Shown here piece by piece: positions 32,660 to 42,024 of a stretch of 64,000 bases of DNA. The translations under genes and the position numbers were made by a program. Origin of the DNA: Streptomyces fuscichromogenes (GTDB lineage: Bacteria; Actinomycetota; Actinomycetes; Streptomycetales; Streptomycetaceae); assembly GCF_014645815.1 (NCBI RefSeq), contig NZ_BMML01000009.1:56742-120741 (forward strand), given 5' to 3'. How positions within the stretch are numbered: the first letter of the stretch is position 1; each line of letters begins with the position of its first letter. A model generated the notes under the pieces. The model saw nothing but the letters and a program-made list of their open reading frames with translations, was not told where the DNA came from and did not search any database.

Positions 32660-32813
32660 CTTGAGGTCTGCGATTCGCCGCGAGGGGACGGCGAGGGTCT
32701 GGACGACGGGCGCCCTCGCCGCGTGTGGGTCGAGCCGGACGGCGGCGTGCGGGACCGGGCTCGGGGCGGGCCGGTGCGCGCGGCCGTCCGGGCGCGGGGG
32801 GAAATGGGGGAGG

Positions 32814-32846
32814 GCCGGTGTCACGCTGTCTCGGCGTGACACCGGC
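32814..32846. terminator. 13-bp perfect hairpin after cyclase-family gene
   Basis: Arms GCCGGTGTCACGC (32814-32826) and GCGTGACACCGGC (32834-32846) surround a 7-base loop. It lies 15 bases from the end of the minus-strand cyclase-family gene. Confidence 0.75.
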
Positions 32847-32861
32847 TGCCGGCGGGGGCGT

Positions 32862-33797
32862 TCACAGGACGGCGACGGGGGCGACCGGAGTGCCCGTCGC
32901 GCCGACGAACGGCTCGGGCATCGCGGACAGCAGGAACGCGTACCGGCCGGTTTCTCCACAGGCTGTGGACAACTCTTCGAGATTCCAGTTCTGGCCTTGC
33001 AGCATGCCCATCTCCACGAGATCCAGGGCGTGCACGGGCAGCCACAGGTCCTCGATCTCGGGCGGGAAGATCTCGAACGTGAGGGTGTCGTTCGCGACGG
33101 CGGCCACGTCGCGAGCGTGGAACCACTCCGGGGTGCGCACCGAAAGGCCCGGCGACGGGTAGCCGTAACCGTGCTTGTCCCCGGCGAGGTACACCTGCAC
33201 CTGCCCGGTCCGTACGAGGACGACGTCGCCGCCGCGGACGGCCGTCCCGGCGAACTCCTCGGCCGCTTCGAGGTCTTCCGGGGTGACCGCGTGCCCGCCG
33301 GGCAGCCGGTCCACGCCACGCGCGCGTGCCACGTCCAGCAGCACCCCGCGCGAGACGACGTGCCGAGCCTTGTCGATCCCGGCGAACCCGGCGCCCCCGT
33401 GTGCGGTCACCGTGCTCGCCGGGCGGCCGTTGTAGAGCTTCCCCGAGTGCGAGACATGGGTGAGCGCGTCCCAGTGGGTGCCGGCCTGGAGTCCCATGGT
33501 CACGGCGTCGTCGCTGCACGCGACGGTCCCCGGGCCGAAGAGCTCCTGGTTGATCTGCACCATGGCGTGCAGCGGGTTGACCCGCCCGGGGATCATCCCG
33601 GTCTGTACGCCGTCCTCCCGGAGCGGGAGGGCGAGCGGCACCCGGCGCCCGGTCCTGACGCTCGCCACGGCCTCCCGCACCACGTCATCGGTGATCAGGT
33701 TCAGTGTGCCGATCTCGTCGTCGGCTCCCCAGCGCCCCCAGTTGTTGACGCGCTTGGCGATGTCGTGGAACGCGGGATGAAGCGTCGGCAGTGACAT
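32862..33797 (-). CDS. Cyclase-family metal-dependent hydrolase (PF04199 type)
   Basis: A 311-residue protein of the family that includes kynurenine formamidase-like and polyketide-cyclase-like metal hydrolases. The metal motif is QAGTHWDALTHVSH near residues 105-118; the first His of the usual HxGTHxD is Gln here. The start at ATG 33797 (MSLPTLHPAFHD) replaces a longer frame that runs to 33827. It is divergent from the SDR gene with an operator palindrome between them, so it belongs to the catabolic regulon. The likely reaction is hydrolysis of a ring or amide bond in the degraded compound. Confidence 0.85.
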   Translation of the reverse strand: MSLPTLHPAFHDIAKRVNNWGRWGADDEIGTLNLITDDVVREAVASVRTGRRVPLALPLREDGVQTGMIPGRVNPLHAMVQINQELFGPGTVACSDDAVTMGLQAGTHWDALTHVSHSGKLYNGRPASTVTAHGGAGFAGIDKARHVVSRGVLLDVARARGVDRLPGGHAVTPEDLEAAEEFAGTAVRGGDVVLVRTGQVQVYLAGDKHGYGYPSPGLSVRTPEWFHARDVAAVANDTLTFEIFPPEIEDLWLPVHALDLVEMGMLQGQNWNLEELSTACGETGRYAFLLSAMPEPFVGATGTPVAPVAVL

Positions 33798-33846
33798 CTC
33801 GGTCCTCCCCGGGGCTTGTGTCCGCACATCAGACGCGCCATAAAAT

Positions 33847-33861
33847 CTAACGGTCCGTCAG
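33847..33861. promoter_or_regulatory. Operator palindrome CTAACGGTCCGTCAG
   Basis: A 15-bp palindrome with one mismatch (A for G in the left arm), 23 bases before the SDR start and 50 bases from the divergent cyclase-family start. Confidence 0.7.
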
Positions 33862-33883
33862 AAACCGCGGGAAGGGGCCGGGC

Positions 33884-34798
33884 GTGGGGAACTTCTTGGC
33901 AGGCAAGGTCGTCGCCGTGACGGGTGCGGGGCGCGGTATCGGACGGGCGGTCGCGGTGGCGGCGGCGGCCGAGGGGGCGAAGGTCGTCGTCAACGACTAC
34001 GGCGTCGCGGTCGACGGCGCCTCGCCCACCAGCGAGGTCGCCGAGGCCGTCGTCAAGGAGATCGAGGCGGCGGGCGGGGCCGCGGTCGCGGTCGCCGACG
34101 ACATCTCCACGATGGCGGGCGGGCAGCGGGTCGTGGACGTGGCGCTGTCGTCGTACGGGCGGCTCGACGGGGTCGTGTGCGTGGCGGGGATCCTGCGTGA
34201 GCGGATGCTGTTCAACATGGCCGAGGAGGAGTGGGACCCGGTTCTCGCCACCCACCTCAAGGGCACGTTCACGGTGTTCCGGGCGGCGTCCGCGGTGATG
34301 CGCAAGCAGCGCGCCGGCACCCTCGTCGGCTTCACCAGCGGCAACCACCAGGGGTCGGTCTCGCAGGCCAACTACAGCGCGGCCAAGGGCGGGATCATCT
34401 CGCTGGTGCGGAGCGCCGCGCTGGGCCTCGACAAGTACGGGGTGACCGCGAACGCGGTGGCGCCGGTGGCCCGGACCCGGATGTCGGCGGGCGTGCCGAC
34501 GGAACTGACGGAGATCGGCGAGCCGGAGGACGTGGCGGCGTTCGTGGTCTACCTGCTGTCGGACGCGGCGCGGGACGCCGGGGTCACCGGGCAGGTCTAC
34601 ACGGTGGCCGGACCGAAGATCGCGCTGTGGGCCCAGCCGAGGGAGGTGCGGGCCGCGTACGCCGAAGGGGGCGGCTGGACCCCGGAGCGGATCGCGCAGG
34701 CGCTGCCGGGGAGCGTGGGGACGGATCCGATGCCGATGCTGGCACGGCTGGCGGCGATGGAGGCGGCGGCGCGGGCCGGGGAGCGACCGAACGCCTAG
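33884..34798 (+). CDS. Short-chain dehydrogenase/reductase
   Basis: A 304-residue SDR. The NAD(P)-binding motif VTGAGRGIGRA is near residues 11-21, NDYG (after the second strand) suggests NAD preference, and the catalytic YSAAKGG is near 167-173. The sequence resembles the dehydrogenase part of the peroxisomal multifunctional type 2 enzymes (3-hydroxyacyl-CoA dehydrogenases) by eye, including the extended C-terminus after the SDR core. GTG 33884 has GAAGGGG upstream. It probably oxidises a hydroxyacyl-CoA intermediate. Confidence 0.88.
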   Translation: MGNFLAGKVVAVTGAGRGIGRAVAVAAAAEGAKVVVNDYGVAVDGASPTSEVAEAVVKEIEAAGGAAVAVADDISTMAGGQRVVDVALSSYGRLDGVVCVAGILRERMLFNMAEEEWDPVLATHLKGTFTVFRAASAVMRKQRAGTLVGFTSGNHQGSVSQANYSAAKGGIISLVRSAALGLDKYGVTANAVAPVARTRMSAGVPTELTEIGEPEDVAAFVVYLLSDAARDAGVTGQVYTVAGPKIALWAQPREVRAAYAEGGGWTPERIAQALPGSVGTDPMPMLARLAAMEAAARAGERPNA

Positions 34799-35152
34799 TG
34801 GGCAGGGGGGTGCGGTACATGCGCGGGTGCGGCGCCGTGGGGGTTGTTCGCGCAGTTCCCCGCGCCCCTGAGGGGGTTGTGGTGGTTCGGCGTTCGGGGG
34901 CTTGGCCGGGGGCGTGGTGTGCGGGCGGGTGCGGCGCCGTGGGGGTTCTCGCACAGTTCCCCGCGCCCCTGGGTCGGTTGACTGCACCGGCGGTCAAAGG
35001 GCCGGCCCGCCGGACCGCCCGCTTCACCCGGCTACCTGGTCCCTCCACACGGCCGGCTCCTCTTCTCTCCGCCGCGACGGCGATCGGCCATCGCGGTGGT
35101 GGCCGGCGGTTTTCGTACGGTCCTGAACCCGACGCAGTCTCTGGAGGTCACC
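34799..35152. other. Intergenic region with two direct copies of the dispersed repeat
   Basis: No gene is supported. Two copies of a repeat about 48 bases long lie 102 bases apart (separate entry). The last 100 bases before the dehydrogenase have no operator palindrome of the kind seen elsewhere. Confidence 0.6.
34823..34972. repeat. Direct pair of dispersed repeats, copies 6 and 7
   Basis: Both copies read GCGGGTGCGGCGCCGTGGGG, then a short variable part, then CAGTTCCCCGCGCCCCTG. They span about 34823-34870 and 34925-34971. The second lacks one base in the variable part. Confidence 0.78.
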
Positions 35153-36307
35153 GTGGAGTTCGGCGCAGCGCCGGAGGACGAGGTGTTTCGCAGTGAAGTC
35201 CGGGCCTGGCTCGATGCGCACGCCACGGCCGATGTGGACCGGCGTGACTGGGAGCGCGCGCTCGGGGCCGCCGGGTGGATCGGGATCGGGTGGGCCGAGG
35301 GCGGGTACGGGAACCGGACCGCCACGCTCACCCAGCAGGTCGCCTGGGCCGAGGAGTACGCGCGGTCGGTGGCGCCGGCGCGGTCCGGGCACATCGGGGA
35401 GAACCTGTTCGCCCCGACGCTCATCGCGCATGGCAGCGATGAGCAGAAGGCGCGGTTCCTGCCGGCCGTCGCCGCCGGCGAGGAGCTGTGGTGCCAGGGG
35501 TACAGCGAGCCCGGCGCCGGGTCCGACCTGGCCGGGGTGCGGACCGTGGCCGTACGGGAGGCGGACGGGTACCGCGTCTCCGGGCAGAAGATCTGGACCT
35601 CGCTGGCCCACGAGGCCGACTGGTGTTTCGTGCTGGCGCGGACCGAGGCGGGCTCGCGGCGGCATCACGGGCTGAGTTTCCTGCTGGTGCCGATGGACCA
35701 GCCGGGCCGTGTCGAGGTCCGGCCCATCCGGCAGATGACCGGCACCAGCGAGTTCAACGAGGTGTTCTTCGACGGGGCGCACGCGCGCCTTGAGCACGTC
35801 GTCGGCGGTGAGGGGAACGGGTGGCGCGTGGCCATGAGCCTGCTGGGCTTCGAGCGCGGGGTGTCCACGCTCGCCCAGCAGATCGGGTTCGCCCAGGAGT
35901 TGGGGCGGGTGGTGCGGGACGCCGTGGAGAGCGGGGCCGTCGGCGATCCCGTGGTACGGGAGCGGCTGGTGCGGCAGTGGGCCGAGTTGCGGGTGATGCG
36001 GTGGAACGCCCTGCGGACGCTGGGGAACTCGGCCACGGAGCCCGGCGCCCCCAGCGTGGCCAAGCTGCTGTGGGGCGGCTGGCACCAGCGGCTCGGCGAG
36101 CTCGCCGTGCTGGTGCGGGGCGCGGCCGCGAGCGTCGGCCCGGCCGGCTGGTCGGCCGCCGCACCGTACGAACTGGACGCCGCCCAGCACCTGTTCCTGT
36201 TCTCCCGGGCCGACACCATCTACGGCGGCTCGGACCAGGTCCAGCGCACGATCATCGCCGAGCGGGTGCTCGGTCTGCCGAGGGAACCGAAGGGGGTCGA
36301 GTCGTGA
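35153..36307 (+). CDS. Acyl-CoA dehydrogenase
   Basis: A 384-residue acyl-CoA dehydrogenase. Motifs: CQGYSEPGAGSDLAGVRT near 120, SGQKIWTSLAHEADW near 145, and a C-terminus YGGSDQVQRTIIAERVLGLP in which the usual catalytic Glu region reads GSDQVQ. GTG 35153 with CTGGAGG upstream is chosen. Its stop overlaps the start of the alcohol dehydrogenase gene by one base (TGATG). Like the 29485 protein it resembles the FadE types used for bulky or cyclic acyl-CoA. Confidence 0.9.
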   Translation: MEFGAAPEDEVFRSEVRAWLDAHATADVDRRDWERALGAAGWIGIGWAEGGYGNRTATLTQQVAWAEEYARSVAPARSGHIGENLFAPTLIAHGSDEQKARFLPAVAAGEELWCQGYSEPGAGSDLAGVRTVAVREADGYRVSGQKIWTSLAHEADWCFVLARTEAGSRRHHGLSFLLVPMDQPGRVEVRPIRQMTGTSEFNEVFFDGAHARLEHVVGGEGNGWRVAMSLLGFERGVSTLAQQIGFAQELGRVVRDAVESGAVGDPVVRERLVRQWAELRVMRWNALRTLGNSATEPGAPSVAKLLWGGWHQRLGELAVLVRGAAASVGPAGWSAAAPYELDAAQHLFLFSRADTIYGGSDQVQRTIIAERVLGLPREPKGVES

Positions 36308-37356
36308 TGCGCGCAGTGGTGTTCGACGGGAAGCAGGTGCAGGTCGTCGATGATCTGGACGTGCGGGAGCCGGGACCGGGGGAGGTGCTGGTCGCGGTGT
36401 CGGCGGCCGGGCTCTGTCACAGCGATCTGTCCGTGGTGGACGGGACCATACCCTTCCCCGTTCCCGTGGTGCTCGGGCATGAGGGTGCGGGTGTGGTGGA
36501 GGCGGTGGGTGTGGGTGTCACCCATGTGGCGCCGGGGGACCATGTGGCCCTGTCCACGCTCGCCAACTGCGGTGCCTGCGCGGACTGCGACCGAGGGCGG
36601 CCCACGATGTGCCGCAAGGCCATAGGGCGCCCGCAGAAGCCGTTCACGCGCGGCGGTCAGGCCGTGTACCAGTTCGCGTGCAACTCGGCCTTCGCGGAGC
36701 GCACGGTCGTCAAGGCCGTGCAGGCGGTACGGATCCCGAAGGACATCCCCCTGACGTCGGCCGCCCTCATCGGCTGCGGGGTGCTGACCGGTGTGGGCGC
36801 CGTGCTGAACCGCGCCCGCGTCGACCGCGGCGACTCCGTGCTGGTCATCGGCACCGGCGGGATCGGGCTGAACGTCATCCAGGGCGCGCGGATCGCGGGC
36901 GCGCTGCGGATCGTGGCGGTGGACGCCAACCCGGCCAAGGAGGAGGCGGCCCGGCAGTTCGGCGCGACGGACTTCCTGACCTCGACGGAGGGCGTGAAGG
37001 ACCTGCTGCCGACCGGGGTGGACCACGCCTTCGAGTGCGTCGGCCGGGTCGAACTGGTCCGGCAGGCCGTCGACCTCCTCGACCGGCACGGCCAGGCCGT
37101 CCTCCTCGGCATGCCCGCCCCCACCGCGGAGGCGTCCTTCGCCGTCGCCTCCATGTTCCTCGACAAGTCCATCCTCGGCTGCCGGTACGGCTCCTCGCGG
37201 CCCCAGCACGACATCGCCCTCTACGCCGGGCTGTACCGCCGAGGGAGCCTGCTGCTGGACGAGTTGGTGACCGAGACGTACCCGGTGGAGGACTTCGAGA
37301 AGGCCCGCGCCGACGCGGAGGCGGGACGGGTGGCGCGGGGGGTGCTCACGTTCTAG
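36307..37356 (+). CDS. Zinc-dependent alcohol dehydrogenase (MDR family)
   Basis: A 349-residue medium-chain dehydrogenase. Catalytic zinc ligands are in AAGLCHSDLSVVDG and the LGHEGAGVVEAVG motif. The structural zinc site appears as CGACADCDRGRPTMC near residues 94-108. The coenzyme fold is GTGGIGLNVIQ near 182. It is translationally coupled to the acyl-CoA dehydrogenase, so it probably oxidises an alcohol side group or intermediate of the same pathway. It ends 11 bases inside the convergent AraC-type gene. Confidence 0.9.
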   Translation: MRAVVFDGKQVQVVDDLDVREPGPGEVLVAVSAAGLCHSDLSVVDGTIPFPVPVVLGHEGAGVVEAVGVGVTHVAPGDHVALSTLANCGACADCDRGRPTMCRKAIGRPQKPFTRGGQAVYQFACNSAFAERTVVKAVQAVRIPKDIPLTSAALIGCGVLTGVGAVLNRARVDRGDSVLVIGTGGIGLNVIQGARIAGALRIVAVDANPAKEEAARQFGATDFLTSTEGVKDLLPTGVDHAFECVGRVELVRQAVDLLDRHGQAVLLGMPAPTAEASFAVASMFLDKSILGCRYGSSRPQHDIALYAGLYRRGSLLLDELVTETYPVEDFEKARADAEAGRVARGVLTF

Positions 37357-38398
37357 GAGCGCGGGGCGGGTGGTCCACGGCGGTGGCGGACCTGTCGTCG
37401 TCGGCACCGCTCGCCCCGGAGCGGAAGGTGCGGCGGTACGCGGTCGGGGTGACGCCGAGGGCCGTCTGCAGGTGCTGGCGCATCGACTGGGCGGTGCCGA
37501 AGCCGGCGTCCCGGGCCACCTGGTCGACGGAGAGGCCGGTGGACTCCAGGAGGTGGCGGGCGCGTTCGACGCGTTGCTGGGTGAGCCACTGGCCGGGGCT
37601 GATGCCGGTCTCCTCGCGGAAGCGGCGCGTGAAGGTCCGTACCGACATGGCCTCCTGCTCGGCCATGTCGCGCAGCTGGACGGGCTCGTGGAGGCGGCCG
37701 AGCGCCCAGGCGCGGGCGGCCGTGGTGGTGGCCACCTGGGGGTCGGGGACCGGGCGGTGGATGTACTGGGCCTGGCCGCCGTCCCGGTGCGGGGGGACGA
37801 CCGTACGGCGGGCCACCTCGTTGGCGACGGCGGTGCCGTGGTCGCGGCGGACCATGTGCAGGCACAGGTCGATGCCGGCCGCGACCCCGGCGGAGGTGAG
37901 GATGTCGCCGTCGTCGATGAAGAGGACGTCCGCGTCCACCTCGATCCGCGGGAACAGCCGCTGGAGGTGGTCGGCCTCGGCCCAGTGCGTGGTCGCCGGG
38001 CGGCCGTCCAGGTAGCCGGCGGCGGCGAGGACGTAGACGCCCGTGCAGATGGAGGCGAGCCGGGTGCCGGGGCGGATGTGGGCGAGCGCGGCGGCCAGCT
38101 CGGGGGTGAGGACACCCTCCTCGAAGACCGGGCCCAGTTCGTACGAGGCCGGGATGATCACCGTGTCGGCGGTGGCCAGGGTCTCCGGGCCGTTCGGCAC
38201 CTGGATCGCGAAGTCGGCGTCGGTGTCGACCGGTCCGGGCGGGCGGACCGAGCAGGTCACCACCTCGTAGAGGTGGCGGCCGCGGGTGTCCTTGGGGCGG
38301 CCGAAGATCCGGTGCGGGATGCCCAGCTCGAAGGGGAGCAGACCGTCGAGCGCCAGGACGACCACACGGTGCGGGCGGAAGCCGGGACCACTGCTCAT
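37346..38398 (-). CDS. GlxA-type AraC-family regulator
   Basis: A 350-residue regulator with an N-terminal DJ-1/PfpI-like domain (LASICTGVYVLAAAGYLDGR, with the nucleophile-position Cys) and a C-terminal AraC helix-turn-helix pair (VRTFTRRFREETGISPGQWL and QVARDAGFGTAQSMRQHLQ). It is divergent from an MFS transporter over 71 bases and most likely controls it. No 15-bp operator of the catabolic set is present here. Confidence 0.9.
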   Translation of the reverse strand: MSSGPGFRPHRVVVLALDGLLPFELGIPHRIFGRPKDTRGRHLYEVVTCSVRPPGPVDTDADFAIQVPNGPETLATADTVIIPASYELGPVFEEGVLTPELAAALAHIRPGTRLASICTGVYVLAAAGYLDGRPATTHWAEADHLQRLFPRIEVDADVLFIDDGDILTSAGVAAGIDLCLHMVRRDHGTAVANEVARRTVVPPHRDGGQAQYIHRPVPDPQVATTTAARAWALGRLHEPVQLRDMAEQEAMSVRTFTRRFREETGISPGQWLTQQRVERARHLLESTGLSVDQVARDAGFGTAQSMRQHLQTALGVTPTAYRRTFRSGASGADDDRSATAVDHPPRAPRT

Positions 38399-38469
38399 GG
38401 CCCGATCCTAGCGAATGCTGTCCGTCGGGCCACTCGATGGAGTGAACCCGCTGGCCGAAGCTTTATGGC

Positions 38470-39807
38470 GTGACCCAGACAAGCGCAGCCGCAGCCGCCC
38501 CCGCCGAGGACTCGAACGGCTCCGTGGGCTCGGAGCCGAGCCGCTCACCGCGCGTCCACCGTGCCTGGTTCGTCGCCGCCGTCACCTTTGTCACGATCAT
38601 CGGCGCCGCCGCCTTCCGTTCCCTGCCCGGCCTGCTCATCGACCCCCTGCACGCGGAGTTCGGCTGGTCGCGCGGCACGATCGGGGCCGCCGTCTCCGTC
38701 AACCTCGCGTTGTACGGACTCACCGCGCCCTTCGCGGCCGCGCTGATGGACCGTTTCGGCATACGACGGGTGGTGGCCGTCGCCCTGACCGTCATCGCCC
38801 TCGGCTCGGGCCTGACCGTGTGGATGACGGCGGCCTGGCAGCTGATGCTCTGCTGGGGCCTGCTGGTCGGCCTCGGGTCCGGCTCGATGGCGCTCGCCTT
38901 CGCCGCCACGGTCACCAACCGCTGGTTCACCACCCGGCGCGGCCTGGTCAGCGGCATCCTCACCGCCGCCTCCGCCTCCGGCCAGCTGATCTTCCTGCCG
39001 CTGCTGTCCTGGATGGTGGAGAGCTACGACTGGCGCCCGGCCGCCGTCACCGTCGCCCTCGCCGCCCTCGCGGTCGTCCCCTTCGTCTGGCTGCTGCTGC
39101 GCGACCACCCGGCCGACGTGGCCCAGAAGCCGTACGGCGCGGACGAGTTCGTACCGAAGCCGCCGCCGGTGACCGGGGCGGCCCGCCGGACGGTCGGGGT
39201 CCTGCTCTCCGCCGTCCGCACCGGGCCCTTCTGGCTGCTCGCGGGCACCTTCGCGATCTGCGGGGCGTCCACCAACGGCCTGGTGCAGACCCACTTCGTG
39301 CCCGCCGCCCACGACCACGGCCTGCCGGTCACCACGGCGGCCTCGCTGCTCGCCGTGATCGGCGTCTTCGACGTGGTCGGCACGATCGCCTCCGGCTGGT
39401 TCACCGACCGCTTCGAACCGCGCCGCCTGCTCGCCGTCTACTACGCCCTGCGCGGTGTCTCCCTGCTGTTCCTGCCGATGCTGCTGGGGCCGACGGTGCA
39501 CCCCTCGATGATCTTCTTCATCATCTTCTACGGCCTCGACTGGGTCGCCACCGTCCCGCCCACCCTCGCCCTGTGCCGGGAGCGGTACGGCGACGACAGC
39601 GCCATCGTCTTCGGCTGGGTCCTCGCCTCCCACCAGATCGGCGCGGCCCTCGTCGCCTTCCTCGGCGGCGTCGCCCGCGACGCCTTCGGCAGCTACGACA
39701 TGGTCTGGTACGCCTCCGGCACGCTGTGCGCGGCGGCGGCCCTGATGGCCCTGCTGATCCGCCGTCGGCCCGCCGCGGGCGCCCCCGTGCTCCCCGCGGC
39801 GGCCTGA
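38470..39807 (+). CDS. MFS transporter
   Basis: A 445-residue protein with twelve predicted hydrophobic helices. Family features include the cytoplasmic loop DRFGIRRVV after helix 2 and a second DRFEPRRLL after helix 8. It resembles oxalate/formate-antiporter-like and monocarboxylate MFS carriers. The GTG start lacks a strong ribosome site; a nearby ATG is out of frame. Its position next to a GlxA-type regulator suggests a regulated import or export pair, perhaps for the catabolic substrate. Confidence 0.88.
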   Translation: MTQTSAAAAAPAEDSNGSVGSEPSRSPRVHRAWFVAAVTFVTIIGAAAFRSLPGLLIDPLHAEFGWSRGTIGAAVSVNLALYGLTAPFAAALMDRFGIRRVVAVALTVIALGSGLTVWMTAAWQLMLCWGLLVGLGSGSMALAFAATVTNRWFTTRRGLVSGILTAASASGQLIFLPLLSWMVESYDWRPAAVTVALAALAVVPFVWLLLRDHPADVAQKPYGADEFVPKPPPVTGAARRTVGVLLSAVRTGPFWLLAGTFAICGASTNGLVQTHFVPAAHDHGLPVTTAASLLAVIGVFDVVGTIASGWFTDRFEPRRLLAVYYALRGVSLLFLPMLLGPTVHPSMIFFIIFYGLDWVATVPPTLALCRERYGDDSAIVFGWVLASHQIGAALVAFLGGVARDAFGSYDMVWYASGTLCAAAALMALLIRRRPAAGAPVLPAAA

Positions 39808-39984
39808 CGGCTACGGCGCCGTTCGCGGGCACCGTTCGCACCGGGCGCGCCACCGGGTCGAACGAAAGGTTAATTTTTCATGTGAGTCAGGTGTACAACT
39901 CTTTCCTTGCTTTCCGGGTCGAACCGGCGAACACACCAGTTCGCCTGTCCGGGTGGACGGTCTCGTAAGGGGGAAGACCTGCCC

Positions 39985-42024
39985 ATGATGATCCGTCGGT
40001 TGTGTGGAGTCCTCCGTGTGCGCGGGACGATCGACCTGCTCCTCGTGCTCCTGCTCGGCGTCGGTTTCGTCGCGCTGCCGGTGTTGGCCCTGCTGCCGTC
40101 CCTGTGGGGTTTCGTGGCGGCCGCGGCCGTGACGTACGCGGCGGACGAGGTACTGCATGTGCGCGCTCCGGCCTTCGTGCGCCGGCTGGCGGCGCTGCAT
40201 CTCGACCGCACCATGCGGTTCGCGGTCCGTACGGTGATGCTGCTGGCGCTGGCCAGCCGGATGGACGCGCCGGGCGTGGTGCTGGTCACCGCCCTCGCCG
40301 TCCTCAGCGGTCACTTCGCGCTGATGATGCTGTACACGGCGGTGCACCACGCCGTCCGCCGGCGCCGGGTGCTGCCGCTGGTGGTGCGCAACCTCGACCT
40401 GGGCGAGCTGCCGATACCGCGGCAGCCGCCCGCCCTGCTGTACAGACGCCATCTGCGCAAGCTCCTCCACCTGGACCTGCCGGCCCACGCCGGGCTGCTC
40501 GCCGCGCTCGTCGCGGGCACCTGGGAGCCGGCCTGGGCGGGCCTCGCGCTCACCGCCGCCCTGACCGTGGCGGCTGTCCTCGCGGTCCTGGGCCAGTACC
40601 GCAGAACGCGTCAGATGCCCGCACGGGACGAGGTGTTCGCCGCGGTCAACCGCCAACTGGAGCGATACCGGCCGGAGGTGGCGCTCTACTTCAGCTTCGC
40701 GGCCGTCTCCCGCGACTTCATGTACCAGGTCGACATGTGGATCGAGACGCTGGAGCGGCTCGACCTGCGTCCGGTGATCATCCTTCGGGAAGGTGCCTCG
40801 TTCCGCCACCTGAGCCGCACCTGGATCCCGGTGGTCTGCGTACCGAAGGCCGACGACCTGGCCGAGCTCGAACTGTCCGGCGTCCGGGTCGTGCTGTATC
40901 CCGGCAACGCGGGCAAGAACGTGCACATGCTCCGCGTGGCCGAGGCCAAGCACGTCTTCATCGGGCACGGCGACAGCGACAAGTTCGCCAGCAGCAACCG
41001 GGTCAGCAAGGTGTACGACGAGATCTGGGTGGCCGGTCGCGCGGGCCGGGACCGCTACCAGCGGGTGCGGCACGCCATCAGCGACAGCGCGATCGTGGAG
41101 GTGGGCCGCCCGCAGCTGTCCCCGATCCGCCTGCACGCCGAGCACGTCCCCGGCCCGCTGCCCGTCGTCCTGTACGCGCCCACCTGGGAGGGCTGGAGCG
41201 ACGACGACTGCCACACCTCCCTGATCCCGATGGGCGTGACCCTCGTCGAGAGGCTCCTGGCGGAGAACGTACGGATCGTCTACAAGCCGCACCCGCTCAC
41301 CGGCAGGCGTTCGGCCGAGGCGGCGGCCGCCGACAAGGCGATCCGCGAGCTGCTGCGCGCCGACAACGAGCGGCGCGACCCCGCGGCGGCGGAGGCCGCG
41401 GTCGCCGCCGCCCGGCCCCGGCTGCGGGAGATCCAGGCCCGCCTCGACGAACTGACCGGCCGGCACGGCGGCGACGACGCCGAGCAGGTGCGCGAGGCCC
41501 GGGTTCCCGACCGCGCCGGGGCGGCCGAGTGGCAGGACCTGCACGCCGAGTGGCACCGGATCTTCTGGGAGAGCCGGGGCGCCGTCCGCCACCACGTGAT
41601 CCTCAGGCAGCTGCCGCACCTCTACGAGTGCTTCAACCAGGCGGACATCCTCATCAGCGACGTCTCCTCGGTGGTCGCCGACTTCGTGGCCAGCCTCAAG
41701 CCGTACGTCCTCACCAACGCGCACGACCTGCCCGACGACGAGTTCCGGGCCGCCTACACCACCGCGGGCGGCGCCTACCTCCTCGACCGCGCGTGCGACC
41801 GCCTCCCGGAGATCCTCGACTCGGTCCGCGCTCCGCGCACCGACCCGATGGCCGCCGCCCGCCGCACCCTGAAGGAGTACGTCCTGGGCCCCGACCGCCC
41901 CACCTCCATGGAGCGCTTCAACTCCGCCGCCAACGCCCTGGCCGCGAAGGGGGAGGCGGAACGGGCCGAGGCCGCGACGGAGGCGCGGCAGGAAGTCCCC
42001 GCGACGGCGCCGCAGCGGACCTAG
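39985..42024 (+). CDS. CDP-glycerol glycerophosphotransferase-type wall polymer enzyme
   Basis: A 679-residue protein. The first 225 residues hold several hydrophobic helices (LLLVLLLGVGFVALPVLALL and others). The rest is a TagF/TagB-like transferase: GHGDSDKFASSNRVSKVYD, LYAPTWEGW, YKPHPLTG and DILISDVSSVVADFVASLKP are typical. It should act at the inner membrane on teichoic-acid or related wall glycopolymers. An insertion around residues 450-510 is charged and helical. ATG 39985 has GGGAAG upstream, behind an AT-rich promoter. Its 3' end overlaps the flavin reductase gene by 4 bases. Confidence 0.85.
   Translation: MMIRRLCGVLRVRGTIDLLLVLLLGVGFVALPVLALLPSLWGFVAAAAVTYAADEVLHVRAPAFVRRLAALHLDRTMRFAVRTVMLLALASRMDAPGVVLVTALAVLSGHFALMMLYTAVHHAVRRRRVLPLVVRNLDLGELPIPRQPPALLYRRHLRKLLHLDLPAHAGLLAALVAGTWEPAWAGLALTAALTVAAVLAVLGQYRRTRQMPARDEVFAAVNRQLERYRPEVALYFSFAAVSRDFMYQVDMWIETLERLDLRPVIILREGASFRHLSRTWIPVVCVPKADDLAELELSGVRVVLYPGNAGKNVHMLRVAEAKHVFIGHGDSDKFASSNRVSKVYDEIWVAGRAGRDRYQRVRHAISDSAIVEVGRPQLSPIRLHAEHVPGPLPVVLYAPTWEGWSDDDCHTSLIPMGVTLVERLLAENVRIVYKPHPLTGRRSAEAAAADKAIRELLRADNERRDPAAAEAAVAAARPRLREIQARLDELTGRHGGDDAEQVREARVPDRAGAAEWQDLHAEWHRIFWESRGAVRHHVILRQLPHLYECFNQADILISDVSSVVADFVASLKPYVLTNAHDLPDDEFRAAYTTAGGAYLLDRACDRLPEILDSVRAPRTDPMAAARRTLKEYVLGPDRPTSMERFNSAANALAAKGEAERAEAATEARQEVPATAPQRT

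Larger units (their letters stand above)
32548..32861. other. Intergenic region with two terminators
   Basis: No gene is seen. It contains a 7-bp hairpin at 32642-32659 and a 13-bp hairpin at 32814-32846 between the convergent ATP-binding and cyclase-family genes. Confidence 0.6.

Noticed and set aside
34799..35152. Tandem repeats as a CRISPR array
   Set aside because: Only two long GC-rich copies with a single 54-base gap and no cas genes; they belong to the dispersed repeat family.
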